Positions 38,369 to 47,027 of a stretch of DNA of 64,000 bases are shown here, piece by piece. The position numbers and the translations under genes were made by a program. How positions within the stretch are numbered: position 1 is the first letter of the stretch; each line of letters opens with the position of its first letter. The DNA lies in contig JACRJX010000025.1 in the NCBI GenBank assembly GCA_016235595.1, positions 248,001 to 312,000 of the forward strand, read 5' to 3'. The stretch comes from Verrucomicrobiota bacterium (GTDB lineage: Bacteria > Verrucomicrobiota > Verrucomicrobiia > CAIQCK01). Under the pieces are notes generated by a model that saw only the letters and a list, made by a program, of their open reading frames with translations, was not told the DNA's origin and ran no database searches.

Positions 38369-40104
38369 GCTCTCGCGTCTGTACAGCTCGGCATCCCAAC
38401 TTGGCGGAGCTGGAATTGCTGCCTGAATGTGGGAGGGGCCTTAGCGCCCCGACTGTGGCGGCGATGTCAATGGTTGGCCGTTTGCAGCGAATGCGCGGTC
38501 GGGGCACCAAGGCCCCTCTCACATTCAGAAGACTTTGTGTCCCGCCGATTCTATTCGGGGCGTTCTTGTTGTTCCTGTGCGCCGGCGTCGCGCTGGCAGC
38601 GCCCGAAGGCAAGAAAGGCCGCGGCAAAGGCAACAAAGAGCAGCCCACGCAGAACTCAGAGTGCAACAACGTGCCGGCGCATCCATTCGACGTGGTGCTC
38701 GGCCGGCCCACGCGGGATTCGGTCACGGCCAGCGTTCTCGCTTATCAGGATGCCGAAGGTTGCATCGCTTACGGAACGCAACGGGGCAGTTATCCTCAGC
38801 AGACCCCGGCGCGACAGTTCAAGAAAAACGAACCCGCCGAAGTGGTGATCGGCTCGCTGCGGCCCGACACGCAGTATTTCTACCAACTCCGCACCCGCGG
38901 CACGAACAGCGTCGAAGGCGTCTTTCACACGCAGCGCTCGCGGGGCAGTTCGTTCACATTCACCATCACCGCCGACTCGCATCTCGACGACCGCGTCAGC
39001 GCCGAGGTGTATCAACGCACGCTGGCCAACGCGCTCGCCGACGCGCCCGATTTCCACGTAGATCTCGGCGACACATTCATGACCGAGAAGCACGACAACC
39101 GCGAGAACGCCGCCAAGCAGTATCTCGCGCAGCGATTCTTTTTCGGCCAGCTTTGCCGCTCCGCACCGCTGTTCCTTGTGTTGGGTAATCACGACGGCGA
39201 AAGTCCACGCGGCCACGGCAGCGATGCCGACAGCCTCGCCATCTGGTCGAACCAAATGCGGAAGCGCTACTTCCCAAATCCCATTCCCGTCGGCAGCGAC
39301 GCCGGTAACGCGGACACTCCTGTCCGCGGCGTTGCGGGCGTGAAGAACAGCGCGGACAGGAGTGTCCGCGTTACGACCGGTTTCTACACGGGCAACGGGA
39401 CGAAACATCCCGAAGCCGGCCTGTTGCAGGACTACTACGCGTGGGAATGGGGTGACGCGCTGTTCATTGCGCTCGACCCGTTCTGGTTCACGCAGAAGCA
39501 ACGCGGCCAGAATGACAACTGGAAACGTACGCTCGGCACGGAGCAGTATCAGTGGCTCAAGCGCACGCTCGAAGCGAGCAAGGCGCGGTTCAAGTTCGTC
39601 TTCATCCACCACCTCGTCGGCGGCGCGGATGAACAGAGCCGCGGCGGGACAGAAGCCGCGCCGTTCTACGAGTGGGGCGGCAAGAACGCCGATGGCACGG
39701 ATGGCTTCAAAAAGAATCGCCCCGGTTGGCCCACGCCCATCCACCAACTCTTCGTCCAGAACCGCGTCTCCATCGTCTTCCACGGCCACGACCATCTCTA
39801 CGCCAGGCAAGACCTCGGCGGCATCGTTTATCAAGAAGTCCCCCAACCCGGCAACGAGAGCAACGGCAAGCTCCCCCGCTACGCCGCTGAATACGGCTAC
39901 AAGACCGGCATCATCCTCGGCGGCTCTGGCCACATGCGTGTCTCCGTCTCATCCACCCAAGTTACTGTCGACTATGTCTCCAGCTTCCTTCCATCCGACG
40001 AAACGGTTGACCGAAAGAACGGCAAAGTGTGCCACCGCTACGTCATCCCTGATGAAGGTTTGCAGACCCGCAAGCCAAATCCTGCGACGACTTCGCCTCG
40101 CTGA
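38365..40104 (+). CDS. Secreted calcineurin-like metallophosphatase (purple acid phosphatase type)
   Basis: About 579 residues if translation starts at ATG 38365, which overlaps the sulfatase stop (ATGA). The hydrophobic leader (LFGAFLLFLCAGVALA) begins only near residue 60, after an inserted inverted-repeat element, so a later ATG (38464 or nearby) may be the working start. A Lys/Gly-rich stretch (EGKKGRGKGNKEQ) is followed by an FN3-like domain and a metallophosphoesterase domain: FTITADSH, VDLGDTF, LVLGNHDGE, FVFIHHLVG and VFHGHDHLYA, all metal ligands present. A second perfect inverted repeat sits in frame within the catalytic domain, encoding an extra loop of about 23 residues. Confidence 0.88.
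   Translation: MSSRVCTARHPNLAELELLPECGRGLSAPTVAAMSMVGRLQRMRGRGTKAPLTFRRLCVPPILFGAFLLFLCAGVALAAPEGKKGRGKGNKEQPTQNSECNNVPAHPFDVVLGRPTRDSVTASVLAYQDAEGCIAYGTQRGSYPQQTPARQFKKNEPAEVVIGSLRPDTQYFYQLRTRGTNSVEGVFHTQRSRGSSFTFTITADSHLDDRVSAEVYQRTLANALADAPDFHVDLGDTFMTEKHDNRENAAKQYLAQRFFFGQLCRSAPLFLVLGNHDGESPRGHGSDADSLAIWSNQMRKRYFPNPIPVGSDAGNADTPVRGVAGVKNSADRSVRVTTGFYTGNGTKHPEAGLLQDYYAWEWGDALFIALDPFWFTQKQRGQNDNWKRTLGTEQYQWLKRTLEASKARFKFVFIHHLVGGADEQSRGGTEAAPFYEWGGKNADGTDGFKKNRPGWPTPIHQLFVQNRVSIVFHGHDHLYARQDLGGIVYQEVPQPGNESNGKLPRYAAEYGYKTGIILGGSGHMRVSVSSTQVTVDYVSSFLPSDETVDRKNGKVCHRYVIPDEGLQTRKPNPATTSPR
38423..38528. repeat. REP-like inverted repeat in the N-terminal coding region
   Basis: Arms 38423-38453 and 38498-38528 (31 nt each) are inverted copies with 3 mismatches, both containing the GGGGCC/GGCCCC core, around a 44-nt centre. 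The element lies in frame upstream of the signal peptide of the metallophosphatase and probably supplied a new N-terminus. Confidence 0.75.
39305..39374. repeat. Perfect 24-bp inverted repeat inserted in a coding sequence
   Basis: Arms 39305-39328 and 39351-39374 are exact reverse complements (core GCGGACACTCCTGTCCGC), separated by 22 nt. Each arm is itself partly palindromic, a typical REP/BIME feature. It is translated as GNADTPVRGVAGVKNSADRS followed by VRVTT inside the metallophosphatase without breaking the frame. Confidence 0.85.
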
Positions 40105-40205
40105 CAGTTTCTCTATTCCATCCGGACAACAATTTGGCCAGACTGTTGTTGAATACGGGTGAGGCGACGTGAATGCGGCTGAAAGGAAGTGAACAGAGAA
40201 CAATC

Positions 40206-41564
40206 ATGAATCGAGCCATCATTGTGCTGGCGCTGGTTCTTGCGACAAACGCAGACGGATTTGGCGCACAACGTCCTTACACCGTTGTTGGAACGGGTCA
40301 AACAAAGTGTTACGACGACCGCCAGGAGATTGCGCCGCCACGACCGGGACAGCCGTTCTATGGGCAAGATGCACAGCACCGGGGTGTCCAGCCTTCATAC
40401 CAGTCCAGCACCGACGGCCTGACTGTGTACGACCACAACACAGGATTGACTTGGCAACACAGCGCGGACACCAACGGCGACGGTGTGCTCAGCCACAGCG
40501 ACAAGCTGACGTTGGGCCAGGCTCGCGAGCGCCCAGCAAAGCTCAACAGCGCCGGATTCGGTGGATTCAACGATTGGCGACTGCCGACGATCAAGGAACT
40601 CTATTCACTGATCTTGTTCAGCGGCGTTGACGTCGGACCAAATGTCACGGACACGTCCCGTCTGACACCGTTCATCAATACGAAGTTTTTCAAGTTCGCC
40701 TACGGCGACCCCAACGCAGGCGAACGAACCATAGATTCGCAATGGGCTTCCTGCACGGTGTATGCCGCCAACCCAAAACAGATGTTCGGCGTGAATTTTG
40801 CCGATGGCCGCATCAAGGGCTATGGCACGGCTATGCCTGGCAGGCCGGAGAAGACGTTCTTCGTGCTCTGTGTCCGTGGCAACCCCGCCTACGGCAAAAA
40901 CGATTTCTGCGACAACCGTGATGGCACGGTCACAGATCGCGCCACCGGGTTGATGTGGTCAAAGGCTGACAGCAGCCGGGGCATGAACTGGGAATCGGCG
41001 CTGGCGTGGGTGCAACAGCGCAACACAGGAAAACACCTCGGTTACAACGACTGGCGGCTACCGAACGCGAAAGAGTTGCAGAGCCTCGTGGACTACACGC
41101 GTGCGCCGGCGGTGACGCGTTCACCGGCAATCGACCCTGTGTTCCAGACGACCAGACTCGACGACGGCGAGTATCCTTTCTTCTGGACCAGCACGACGCA
41201 TCAGGGCGGTCCCCCTGACCGGCAAGGCAGCGCTGCCATTTACGTTGCGTTCGGCCGCGCAACGGGCTGGATGCAGCCGCATTCGCGTGGCGGGCCTCCG
41301 GGGCCAGGGGGCTTTGGTAAAGGCGGTCCACGCGGCAAGAGCGGCCCCGGCTCCGGCGGTCCTTCGGATGGCGGTTTGCGATCATCCAGTTCCAGCAACT
41401 ATCAACTGCTCGACGTTCACGGCGCTGGCGCACAACGCAGCGACCCAAAGACTGGCGACCCGGCCGCGTTCCCGCACGGTCGTGGGCCCCAGGGAGACGT
41501 CGTCCGCATCAACAACTTCGTCCGTTGCGTGCGGAACATGGATGGCACGACTCGCGCTCGATAA
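40206..41564 (+). CDS. Secreted DUF1566 (Lcl-type) domain protein
   Basis: A 452-residue exported protein (signal IIVLALVLATNADGFG) with two tandem DUF1566 domains. The first has GLTVYDHNTGLTWQHSAD and FNDWRLPTIKELYSLI; the second has GTVTDRATGLMWSKADSS, YNDWRLPNAKELQSLVDYTR and FFWTSTTH. DUF1566 resembles collagen-like Lcl C-terminal domains that bind glycosaminoglycans, which would suit a sulfated-glycan operon. Between the domain end and the C-terminus lies a Gly/Pro/Lys/Arg/Ser-rich insert (RGGPPGPGGFGKGGPRGKSG) that looks collagen-like. It is the last gene of the operon, 101 nt after the metallophosphatase. Confidence 0.85.
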   Translation: MNRAIIVLALVLATNADGFGAQRPYTVVGTGQTKCYDDRQEIAPPRPGQPFYGQDAQHRGVQPSYQSSTDGLTVYDHNTGLTWQHSADTNGDGVLSHSDKLTLGQARERPAKLNSAGFGGFNDWRLPTIKELYSLILFSGVDVGPNVTDTSRLTPFINTKFFKFAYGDPNAGERTIDSQWASCTVYAANPKQMFGVNFADGRIKGYGTAMPGRPEKTFFVLCVRGNPAYGKNDFCDNRDGTVTDRATGLMWSKADSSRGMNWESALAWVQQRNTGKHLGYNDWRLPNAKELQSLVDYTRAPAVTRSPAIDPVFQTTRLDDGEYPFFWTSTTHQGGPPDRQGSAAIYVAFGRATGWMQPHSRGGPPGPGGFGKGGPRGKSGPGSGGPSDGGLRSSSSSNYQLLDVHGAGAQRSDPKTGDPAAFPHGRGPQGDVVRINNFVRCVRNMDGTTRAR

Positions 41565-41748
41565 CAGACCGATGCGCGGAATGTGTTGTAGTACGGCGGG
41601 CAAAACACCGCACGTCACCGCACGATTTCGTTGAGCGCAGCGGCGTTTCTGCGAACTGCACCCGCGTCGAAGTATGGGTGTTGAGCCTGCATCTCTGTTT
41701 GTTCAGCGTAAGGCAACAGTTTCGTCTCTCGTTCGGTCACAAACTCCT

Positions 41749-41777
41749 TTGACAAGCGGCGGCGCTTCTTTTACGTT
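41749..41777 (+). promoter_or_regulatory. Sigma-70 promoter of the gcv operon, probably leaderless
   Basis: TTGACA (41749-41754), a 17-nt spacer and TACGTT (41772-41777) end 7 nt before the gcvT ATG at 41785. No ribosome-binding site precedes the ATG and no glycine riboswitch was recognised in the 220-nt gap. Confidence 0.65.
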
Positions 41778-41784
41778 CGCGCTC

Positions 41785-42897
41785 ATGTCAGCCGAAGTTC
41801 AATTGAAACGCACGCCGCTCTACGAATGCCATCGCCGGCTGGATGCCCGGCTGGTGGAGTTTGGCGGCTGGGAGATGCCGGTGCAATATGATGGCATCAT
41901 CGCCGAGCACAACGCGGTCCGCAAAGACTGCGGCATCTTCGACATCTCGCACATGGGCGAGGTGCGAGTCAGCGGCCCCCAATCGCTGGCGTTTCTGAAT
42001 CACCTTCTCACCAACGATCTCACCAAGCTCAGCGTCGGTCAGGGACAATACAATCTGATGTGCAACGAGCGCGGTGGCACGGTCGACGATCTCTATGCCT
42101 ACCGCATCGGCGAGCAGGAGTATCTGCTCATCATCAACGCGTCGAGGATCGAGGCCGACGTGCCGCACATCCAAAAGGTCGCGGCGCTAAAGCCTTTTCC
42201 ATCCTCCGAACTTGAGATCACAAACTGTTCCAACGATGCGGGTGCGATTGCAGTGCAAGGCCCCCGCAGCGCAGCCGTGATGGAGGCGCTGCTGCCGGGC
42301 ATCGCAACCGAGGTGAAACGCAATCGCATCGTCTGGAAATCGCTCGCTGGCCAGAAGGTGCTCGTCGCACGGACCGGCTACACGGGTGAGGACGGTTTCG
42401 AGATGGTCATCCCGGCGGAGACAACGGCGGCGGTGTGGGAATTGTTGCTGCAACAGAATGTGAAGCCATGCGGCCTTGGCGCGCGTGACACGTTGCGGAC
42501 GGAAATGTGTTATCCGCTTTACGGCCACGAGTTGGACGAGGAGACCTCGCCCATCGAGGCGGCGTTGTCGAAGTTCGTCGCGCTCGACAAGCCAGCGTTC
42601 GTCGGAAAAGAACACTTGCAACGCCATACACTTTCTGGCAGGAGCAAAACGCTCGTTGCGTTTCGCATGAACGGCAGGAGCGCGCCGCCACGGCCACATT
42701 ATCCGCTGGTGGCCGCCGGACACGTTGTCGGCGAAGTGACCAGCGGCACGCAGTCGCCGTCGCTGGGTGTCGGCATCGGCATGGGTTATGTGTCACCGGC
42801 ATGCGAGGCAAGCGGGCAGATGTTGGAGGTCGAGATTCGTGGGAAGCGATTCCCGGCCACCATCGCAGCGAAACCAATTTACCGAAAAAACGGATAA
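41785..42897 (+). CDS. gcvT: Glycine cleavage system T protein (aminomethyltransferase)
   Basis: A 370-residue cytosolic enzyme that moves the methylene group from lipoyl-bound aminomethyl on H protein to tetrahydrofolate, releasing ammonia. GcvT landmarks are LVEFGGWEMPVQYDGIIAEH, FDISHMGEVRVSG, the folate-site region VLVARTGYTGEDGFEMVIP, LGARDTLRTEMCYPLYGHEL and the closing GVGIGMGYV. The length is normal. First gene of gcvT-H-PA-PB; gcvH follows after 6 nt. The promoter is placed for a leaderless mRNA. Confidence 0.96.
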   Translation: MSAEVQLKRTPLYECHRRLDARLVEFGGWEMPVQYDGIIAEHNAVRKDCGIFDISHMGEVRVSGPQSLAFLNHLLTNDLTKLSVGQGQYNLMCNERGGTVDDLYAYRIGEQEYLLIINASRIEADVPHIQKVAALKPFPSSELEITNCSNDAGAIAVQGPRSAAVMEALLPGIATEVKRNRIVWKSLAGQKVLVARTGYTGEDGFEMVIPAETTAAVWELLLQQNVKPCGLGARDTLRTEMCYPLYGHELDEETSPIEAALSKFVALDKPAFVGKEHLQRHTLSGRSKTLVAFRMNGRSAPPRPHYPLVAAGHVVGEVTSGTQSPSLGVGIGMGYVSPACEASGQMLEVEIRGKRFPATIAAKPIYRKNG

Positions 42898-42903
42898 AAC
42901 ATC

Positions 42904-43326
42904 ATGAACGTCCCTAGCGACCTCAAATACACGGAGAGCCACGAGTGGGTGAAGTTGAGCAAAGACAAGGCCACCGCCACCGTCGGCCTGACCGACTTTG
43001 CACAGGAGGAGTTGACTGACATCGTTTATCTCGATCTGCCGAAGGTCGGCGACGAAATCGAAGCCGGCACCGAGTGCGCCGTGGTCGAGTCGGTGAAAGC
43101 CGCCAGCGATATTTACGCGCCGCTCTCCGGCCAGGTCACGGAGGTCAACCAAGCCGCGCTCGACGACCCCGCCGTCGTCAACGAGGACGCTTTCGGCAAA
43201 GGCTGGCTCTTTAAGATGAAGCTCGCCGACCCGGCCGAAATCGAGGAACTGCTTAGCGACAGCGACTACGAGGAAATCCTCAGCGAGAAGGAAAGCCAGG
43301 ACGAGGACGACGAGGAAGAGAAGTAA
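42904..43326 (+). CDS. gcvH: Glycine cleavage system H protein (lipoyl carrier)
   Basis: A 140-residue lipoyl-domain carrier that shuttles the aminomethyl intermediate between P, T and L proteins. The lipoylated lysine lies in CAVVESVKAASDIYAPLSG, and the start PSDLKYTESHEWVKL and YLDLPKVGDEIEAG are typical. The final 20 residues are unusually acidic (ESQDEDDEEEK), extending beyond the usual GcvH end. Confidence 0.97.
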   Translation: MNVPSDLKYTESHEWVKLSKDKATATVGLTDFAQEELTDIVYLDLPKVGDEIEAGTECAVVESVKAASDIYAPLSGQVTEVNQAALDDPAVVNEDAFGKGWLFKMKLADPAEIEELLSDSDYEEILSEKESQDEDDEEEK

Positions 43327-43422
43327 ACCGAATGCGGTTTGCGGATTGCGGGATGCAAAATCAATTGGCGCATTCCCCACACCAATCCACTCCCCATTCC
43401 AAATTCCGAATCTGGCATTCCC

Positions 43423-44778
43423 ATGGACTACATTCCCAACACTGAAGCTGATTTGAGCGCAATGCTGCGCGAGATCGGCGTCGCGAGCTTCGACGAACTG
43501 GTCGCGGCGATTCCGGCTTCGTTGCGCCAGTTCAAGATGGAACTGCCGCCGGCGATGTCCGAATCGGAATTGCAGCGCGAACTCGGCGCGATGGCGGCCC
43601 GTAACACGCCACTCGACGCGCTCACGTCGTTCCTCGGCGCCGGCGCTTACGAGCACTTCATTCCAAGCGCCATCGACCACCTCATCTCGCGCGGCGAGTT
43701 GTACACCGCCTACACGCCGTATCAGGCCGAGGCCAGCCAGGGCACGCTGCAACTGCTTTACGAATACCAGTCGCTCATCTGCGCGCACACCGGCATGGAC
43801 GTCTCCAATGCCTCGCTCTACGACGGAGGCACGGCCGTCGGCGAGAGCGCCTATCTCGCGTTGAATGCGCACCCGAAGCGCAACCGCATCGTCATTTCCA
43901 GCGCCGTGCATCCGGAGTATCGGCAGATTCTCAAGACCTACACTGCCGGCATGGATGTGCAGATTGTCGAACTGCCAACGCGTGATGGCTTGACCGACCT
44001 CGATGCGCTCGCGGCCGCGGCCGACGAGAACACCGCCGCCGTGCTGCTCCAGTCGCCAAACTTCTTCGGCTGCATCGAGCCCATGCAGCGCGCCGGCGAG
44101 CTGATCAAACCGAAAGGCGCGTGGTTCGTCGCCGTCGTCAACCCGATCTCACTCGGCGTGATCAAGCCGCCCGGCGAATACGGCGCCGACCTCGCTATCG
44201 GCGAAGGCCAGCCGCTCGGCATTCCTGTCGCTTACGGCGGACCGTATGTCGGCTTCCTGACCAGTTCCAAACAACTGATCCATAAGATTTCCGGGCGCAT
44301 CGTCGGCCGCAGCGTGGACACGGAAGGCCGGGAGGCGTTCTGTCTGACACTGCAAGCGCGCGAGCAACACATCCGCCGTGAGAAGGCCACGTCGAATATC
44401 TGCAGCAACCAGTCACTGATGGCGTTGCGAACTGCCATTTTTCTCTCGCTGCTCGGCAAACGCGGCATGCGCGAGATCGCCGAGTTGAACCTGCGCCGGA
44501 GCCACCAAGCCGCCGAGGCCATCAGCCGCGTGCCCGGCTTCGCGCTGAAATTTCCCCGCGCGCCGTTTTTCAACGAGTTCGTCGTCACCTGCACGGCCCC
44601 GGCGCAAACGATCTGCGACCAGCTGGAGCGCGACGGAATTCTCGCCGGCCTGCCGTTGGGCCGCTTCGACGCCGCCATGGAGCGCGATCTGCTCGTGTGC
44701 GTCACTGAAACCAAGTCTACCGCCAACATCGAGCGGCTTGCCGAAGCGCTGGGTCGCGCCGCCGGCCAGAAAGTTTAA
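43423..44778 (+). CDS. gcvPA: Glycine dehydrogenase (decarboxylating) subunit 1
   Basis: A 451-residue N-terminal half of the PLP-dependent P protein, partner of gcvPB. Typical text includes DYIPNTEADLSAMLREIG, GAGAYEHFIPSAIDHL, YTPYQAEASQGTLQLLYEYQ and IGEGQPLGIPVAYGGPYVGF. The start at ATG 43423 is the family start; the frame is open upstream to 43339 through an A/C-rich spacer of 96 nt that has no gene content. It acts as an alpha2beta2 heterotetramer with subunit 2, decarboxylating glycine and loading the lipoyl arm of GcvH. Confidence 0.96.
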   Translation: MDYIPNTEADLSAMLREIGVASFDELVAAIPASLRQFKMELPPAMSESELQRELGAMAARNTPLDALTSFLGAGAYEHFIPSAIDHLISRGELYTAYTPYQAEASQGTLQLLYEYQSLICAHTGMDVSNASLYDGGTAVGESAYLALNAHPKRNRIVISSAVHPEYRQILKTYTAGMDVQIVELPTRDGLTDLDALAAAADENTAAVLLQSPNFFGCIEPMQRAGELIKPKGAWFVAVVNPISLGVIKPPGEYGADLAIGEGQPLGIPVAYGGPYVGFLTSSKQLIHKISGRIVGRSVDTEGREAFCLTLQAREQHIRREKATSNICSNQSLMALRTAIFLSLLGKRGMREIAELNLRRSHQAAEAISRVPGFALKFPRAPFFNEFVVTCTAPAQTICDQLERDGILAGLPLGRFDAAMERDLLVCVTETKSTANIERLAEALGRAAGQKV

Positions 44779-44783
44779 CCGCG

Positions 44784-46244
44784 ATGAAAGAACCGCTCAT
44801 TTTCGATCTCTCTTCGCCCGGCCGCCGCGCCTGTTCGCTGCCGGCCTTCGACGCGCCTGCGAAACCGCTGACGGAACTCGTGCCGCAGGATTGTCTGCGC
44901 CAACACGATGCCGAGCTGCCGGAAGTCAGCGAAATAGACGTCGTCCGTCATGTCACGCGCCTGAGCCAGCTCAACTTCAGCGTGGACACGCATTTTTATC
45001 CGCTCGGCTCGTGCACGATGAAGTACAACCCGAAGATCAACGACCGCATCGCGTCGTTGCCGGGTTTTGCCAACGTGCATCCGTATCAGCCGGCGTCCAC
45101 GACACAGGGCGTGCTCGCCGCGTTCGACCTGCTGGAGCAAACGTTCTGCGCGATCACCGGCATGGATGCGTTCACGCTGCAACCGGCCGCCGGCGCGCAC
45201 GGCGAACTGACCGGCCTGCTGTTGATACGCGCGTATCACACCGCCCGTGGCAACCCGCGCCGCAAAGTGATTGTTCCCGACTCCGCCCACGGCACCAATC
45301 CGTCGTCGGCACATCTGGCCGGTTACCAGGTCGTGACCGTGCCATCGAACAAGCAAGGCGAGGTGGACATCGAGAAGTTCCGTGAAGTGCTCGACGAAGA
45401 AGTCGCCGCCGTCATGCTCACCAATCCGAGTACGCACGGCGTCTTCGAGACCCATATTCTGGAAATTGCCGCCATGGCGCACAAGGCTGGCGCGCTGCTT
45501 TACTACGACGGCGCCAACCTCAATGCGCTCGTCGGTCTCGCGCGACCCGGCGACATGGGTTTCGATGTGGTTCATTTGAACGTTCACAAAACGTTCGGCA
45601 CCCCGCACGGCGGCGGCGGCCCCGGAGCCGGCCCGGTCGGCGTAAAGAAATCGCTGGAGCCGTTTCTTCCGACACCGCGCATCGCGCGCAACGCAGCCAA
45701 CGGAGCGCTGTCGTGGAGTTATGACCGGCCGCAGACCATCGGCAAGATGCGCACGTTCCACGGCAGCACCGGCATCCTGATCCGCGCGCTCACCTACATC
45801 CTCGCGCACGGCGCTGAAGGTCTGCGTCGCGTGTCAGAAGTTGCGATCATCAACGCAAACTACATCAAGAAGAAGCTGAAAGACCTTTACGACGACCCGT
45901 TCCCGCAGGCGTGCATGCACGAGACCGTCCTCTCGGCCAAGCTCCAGAAGAAGCAGGGTTCCAGCGCGCGCGACATCGCCAAACGGCTGCTGGATTTCGG
46001 CTTCCATGCGCCGACGATTTATTTCCCGATGACGGTGCCAGAGGCGCTGATGATCGAGCCGACGGAAACCGAGAGCCGCGAGACGCTCAACCGGTTCATC
46101 TCTGCAATGCGCCAGATCGCAGAAGAGATCGCGCACAACCCCGAGACGCTGCACAACGCGCCATTCACGATGCCGGTAACGCGCGTGGACGAGGTGAAGG
46201 CGGCGCGGGAGTTGGATGTGAACTTCGTGAAACGCAATGTGTGA
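44784..46244 (+). CDS. gcvPB: Glycine dehydrogenase (decarboxylating) subunit 2
   Basis: A 486-residue C-terminal half of P protein. The PLP-binding lysine is in HLNVHKTFGTPHGGGGPGAG. Other landmarks are HFYPLGSCTMKYNPK, FTLQPAAGAHGELTGLL, PDSAHGTNPSSAHLAGY and YFPMTVPEALMIEPTETES. Only 5 nt separate it from gcvPA. With gcvT and gcvH the operon is complete except for lipoamide dehydrogenase, which is usually shared with other complexes. Confidence 0.97.
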   Translation: MKEPLIFDLSSPGRRACSLPAFDAPAKPLTELVPQDCLRQHDAELPEVSEIDVVRHVTRLSQLNFSVDTHFYPLGSCTMKYNPKINDRIASLPGFANVHPYQPASTTQGVLAAFDLLEQTFCAITGMDAFTLQPAAGAHGELTGLLLIRAYHTARGNPRRKVIVPDSAHGTNPSSAHLAGYQVVTVPSNKQGEVDIEKFREVLDEEVAAVMLTNPSTHGVFETHILEIAAMAHKAGALLYYDGANLNALVGLARPGDMGFDVVHLNVHKTFGTPHGGGGPGAGPVGVKKSLEPFLPTPRIARNAANGALSWSYDRPQTIGKMRTFHGSTGILIRALTYILAHGAEGLRRVSEVAIINANYIKKKLKDLYDDPFPQACMHETVLSAKLQKKQGSSARDIAKRLLDFGFHAPTIYFPMTVPEALMIEPTETESRETLNRFISAMRQIAEEIAHNPETLHNAPFTMPVTRVDEVKAARELDVNFVKRNV

Positions 46245-46354
46245 CGCGTATGGCGTATGGCGCAATGGGCGGTCTGCCAAACGCCAAGCCACACAAGTCG
46301 CGTTTCCCCCAAACCCAAGGCTTGCGCGCAACGCCGGAGCCGCTATTGTGAATC

Positions 46355-47023
46355 GTGGTGAAACTGCCTGATGAAATCGCCGTCATGGCCTTGCCGAACG
46401 CGATCCTGTTTCCACAGGCCGTGTTGCCGGTGCATATTTTCGAGCCGCATTATCGCAGAATGCTGAAGGATGCGCTGGAGACGCACCGGATGTTTTGCAT
46501 TGCGTTGATGCGCCAAAAGCCGGCAGCCAGCCAGTCAGGACCGCGGCCTTACGATATCGGCTGTGCCGGCATCATTAGCGCCTCGTTCCAGTTGCCCGAC
46601 GGCACCTCGAACCTCCTGCTCCAAGGCTTGCGTCGTGTGCGCTTCAGGGAATTCCTGCCGGACACGCCCTACCCCATCGCCGTCATCGAGCCGTTGGAGA
46701 CCACGCACGAGCCTGATGCCGAAACGGATGAACTGGCCGCGCGCGTCGGCAAGCTGGCCCATCTCCGTGCCGCCGCCGGCAAGGCCGTCCCCAAGCGGCT
46801 TCTCCAAGCGCTCGCCGCACTGGGCGACGCAGAGACGATGGCCGACCTGGTATCGTTCACGCTCGTGACCGATCTCCGCCAGAAACAGCAGCTCCTGGAA
46901 ATGCTAGACCTGCGGCTGCGGCTGCAAAAGCTGCTCCGGTGTCTTGAACGCCAGATCAAACAGTTGAAAATCCAGAAGCAATTGAAACCCACGAAGACCG
47001 ACAAGGGCTTCGGCGTGAACTAA
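46355..47023 (+). CDS. Lon N-terminal-domain (LON-SB) protein
   Basis: A 222-residue protein consisting of a Lon substrate-binding domain without ATPase or protease parts: PNAILFPQAVLPVHIFEPHY, DIGCAGIISASFQLPDG, LLQGLRRVRFREFL and a helical C-terminal region (LEMLDLRLRLQKLLRCLERQ). Stand-alone members are common in Verrucomicrobiota and other bacteria; their role is unknown, though peptide or substrate binding is assumed. Start is GTG at 46355 or the next codon GTG 46358. It is 4 nt upstream of the LptF/LptG gene and likely cotranscribed. Confidence 0.85.
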   Translation: MVKLPDEIAVMALPNAILFPQAVLPVHIFEPHYRRMLKDALETHRMFCIALMRQKPAASQSGPRPYDIGCAGIISASFQLPDGTSNLLLQGLRRVRFREFLPDTPYPIAVIEPLETTHEPDAETDELAARVGKLAHLRAAAGKAVPKRLLQALAALGDAETMADLVSFTLVTDLRQKQQLLEMLDLRLRLQKLLRCLERQIKQLKIQKQLKPTKTDKGFGVN

Positions 47024-47027
47024 GCCA

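Noticed and set aside
41565..41784. Possible glycine riboswitch before gcvT
   Set aside because: No glycine aptamer core was found, and a promoter placed 7 nt before the ATG leaves no room for a leader.
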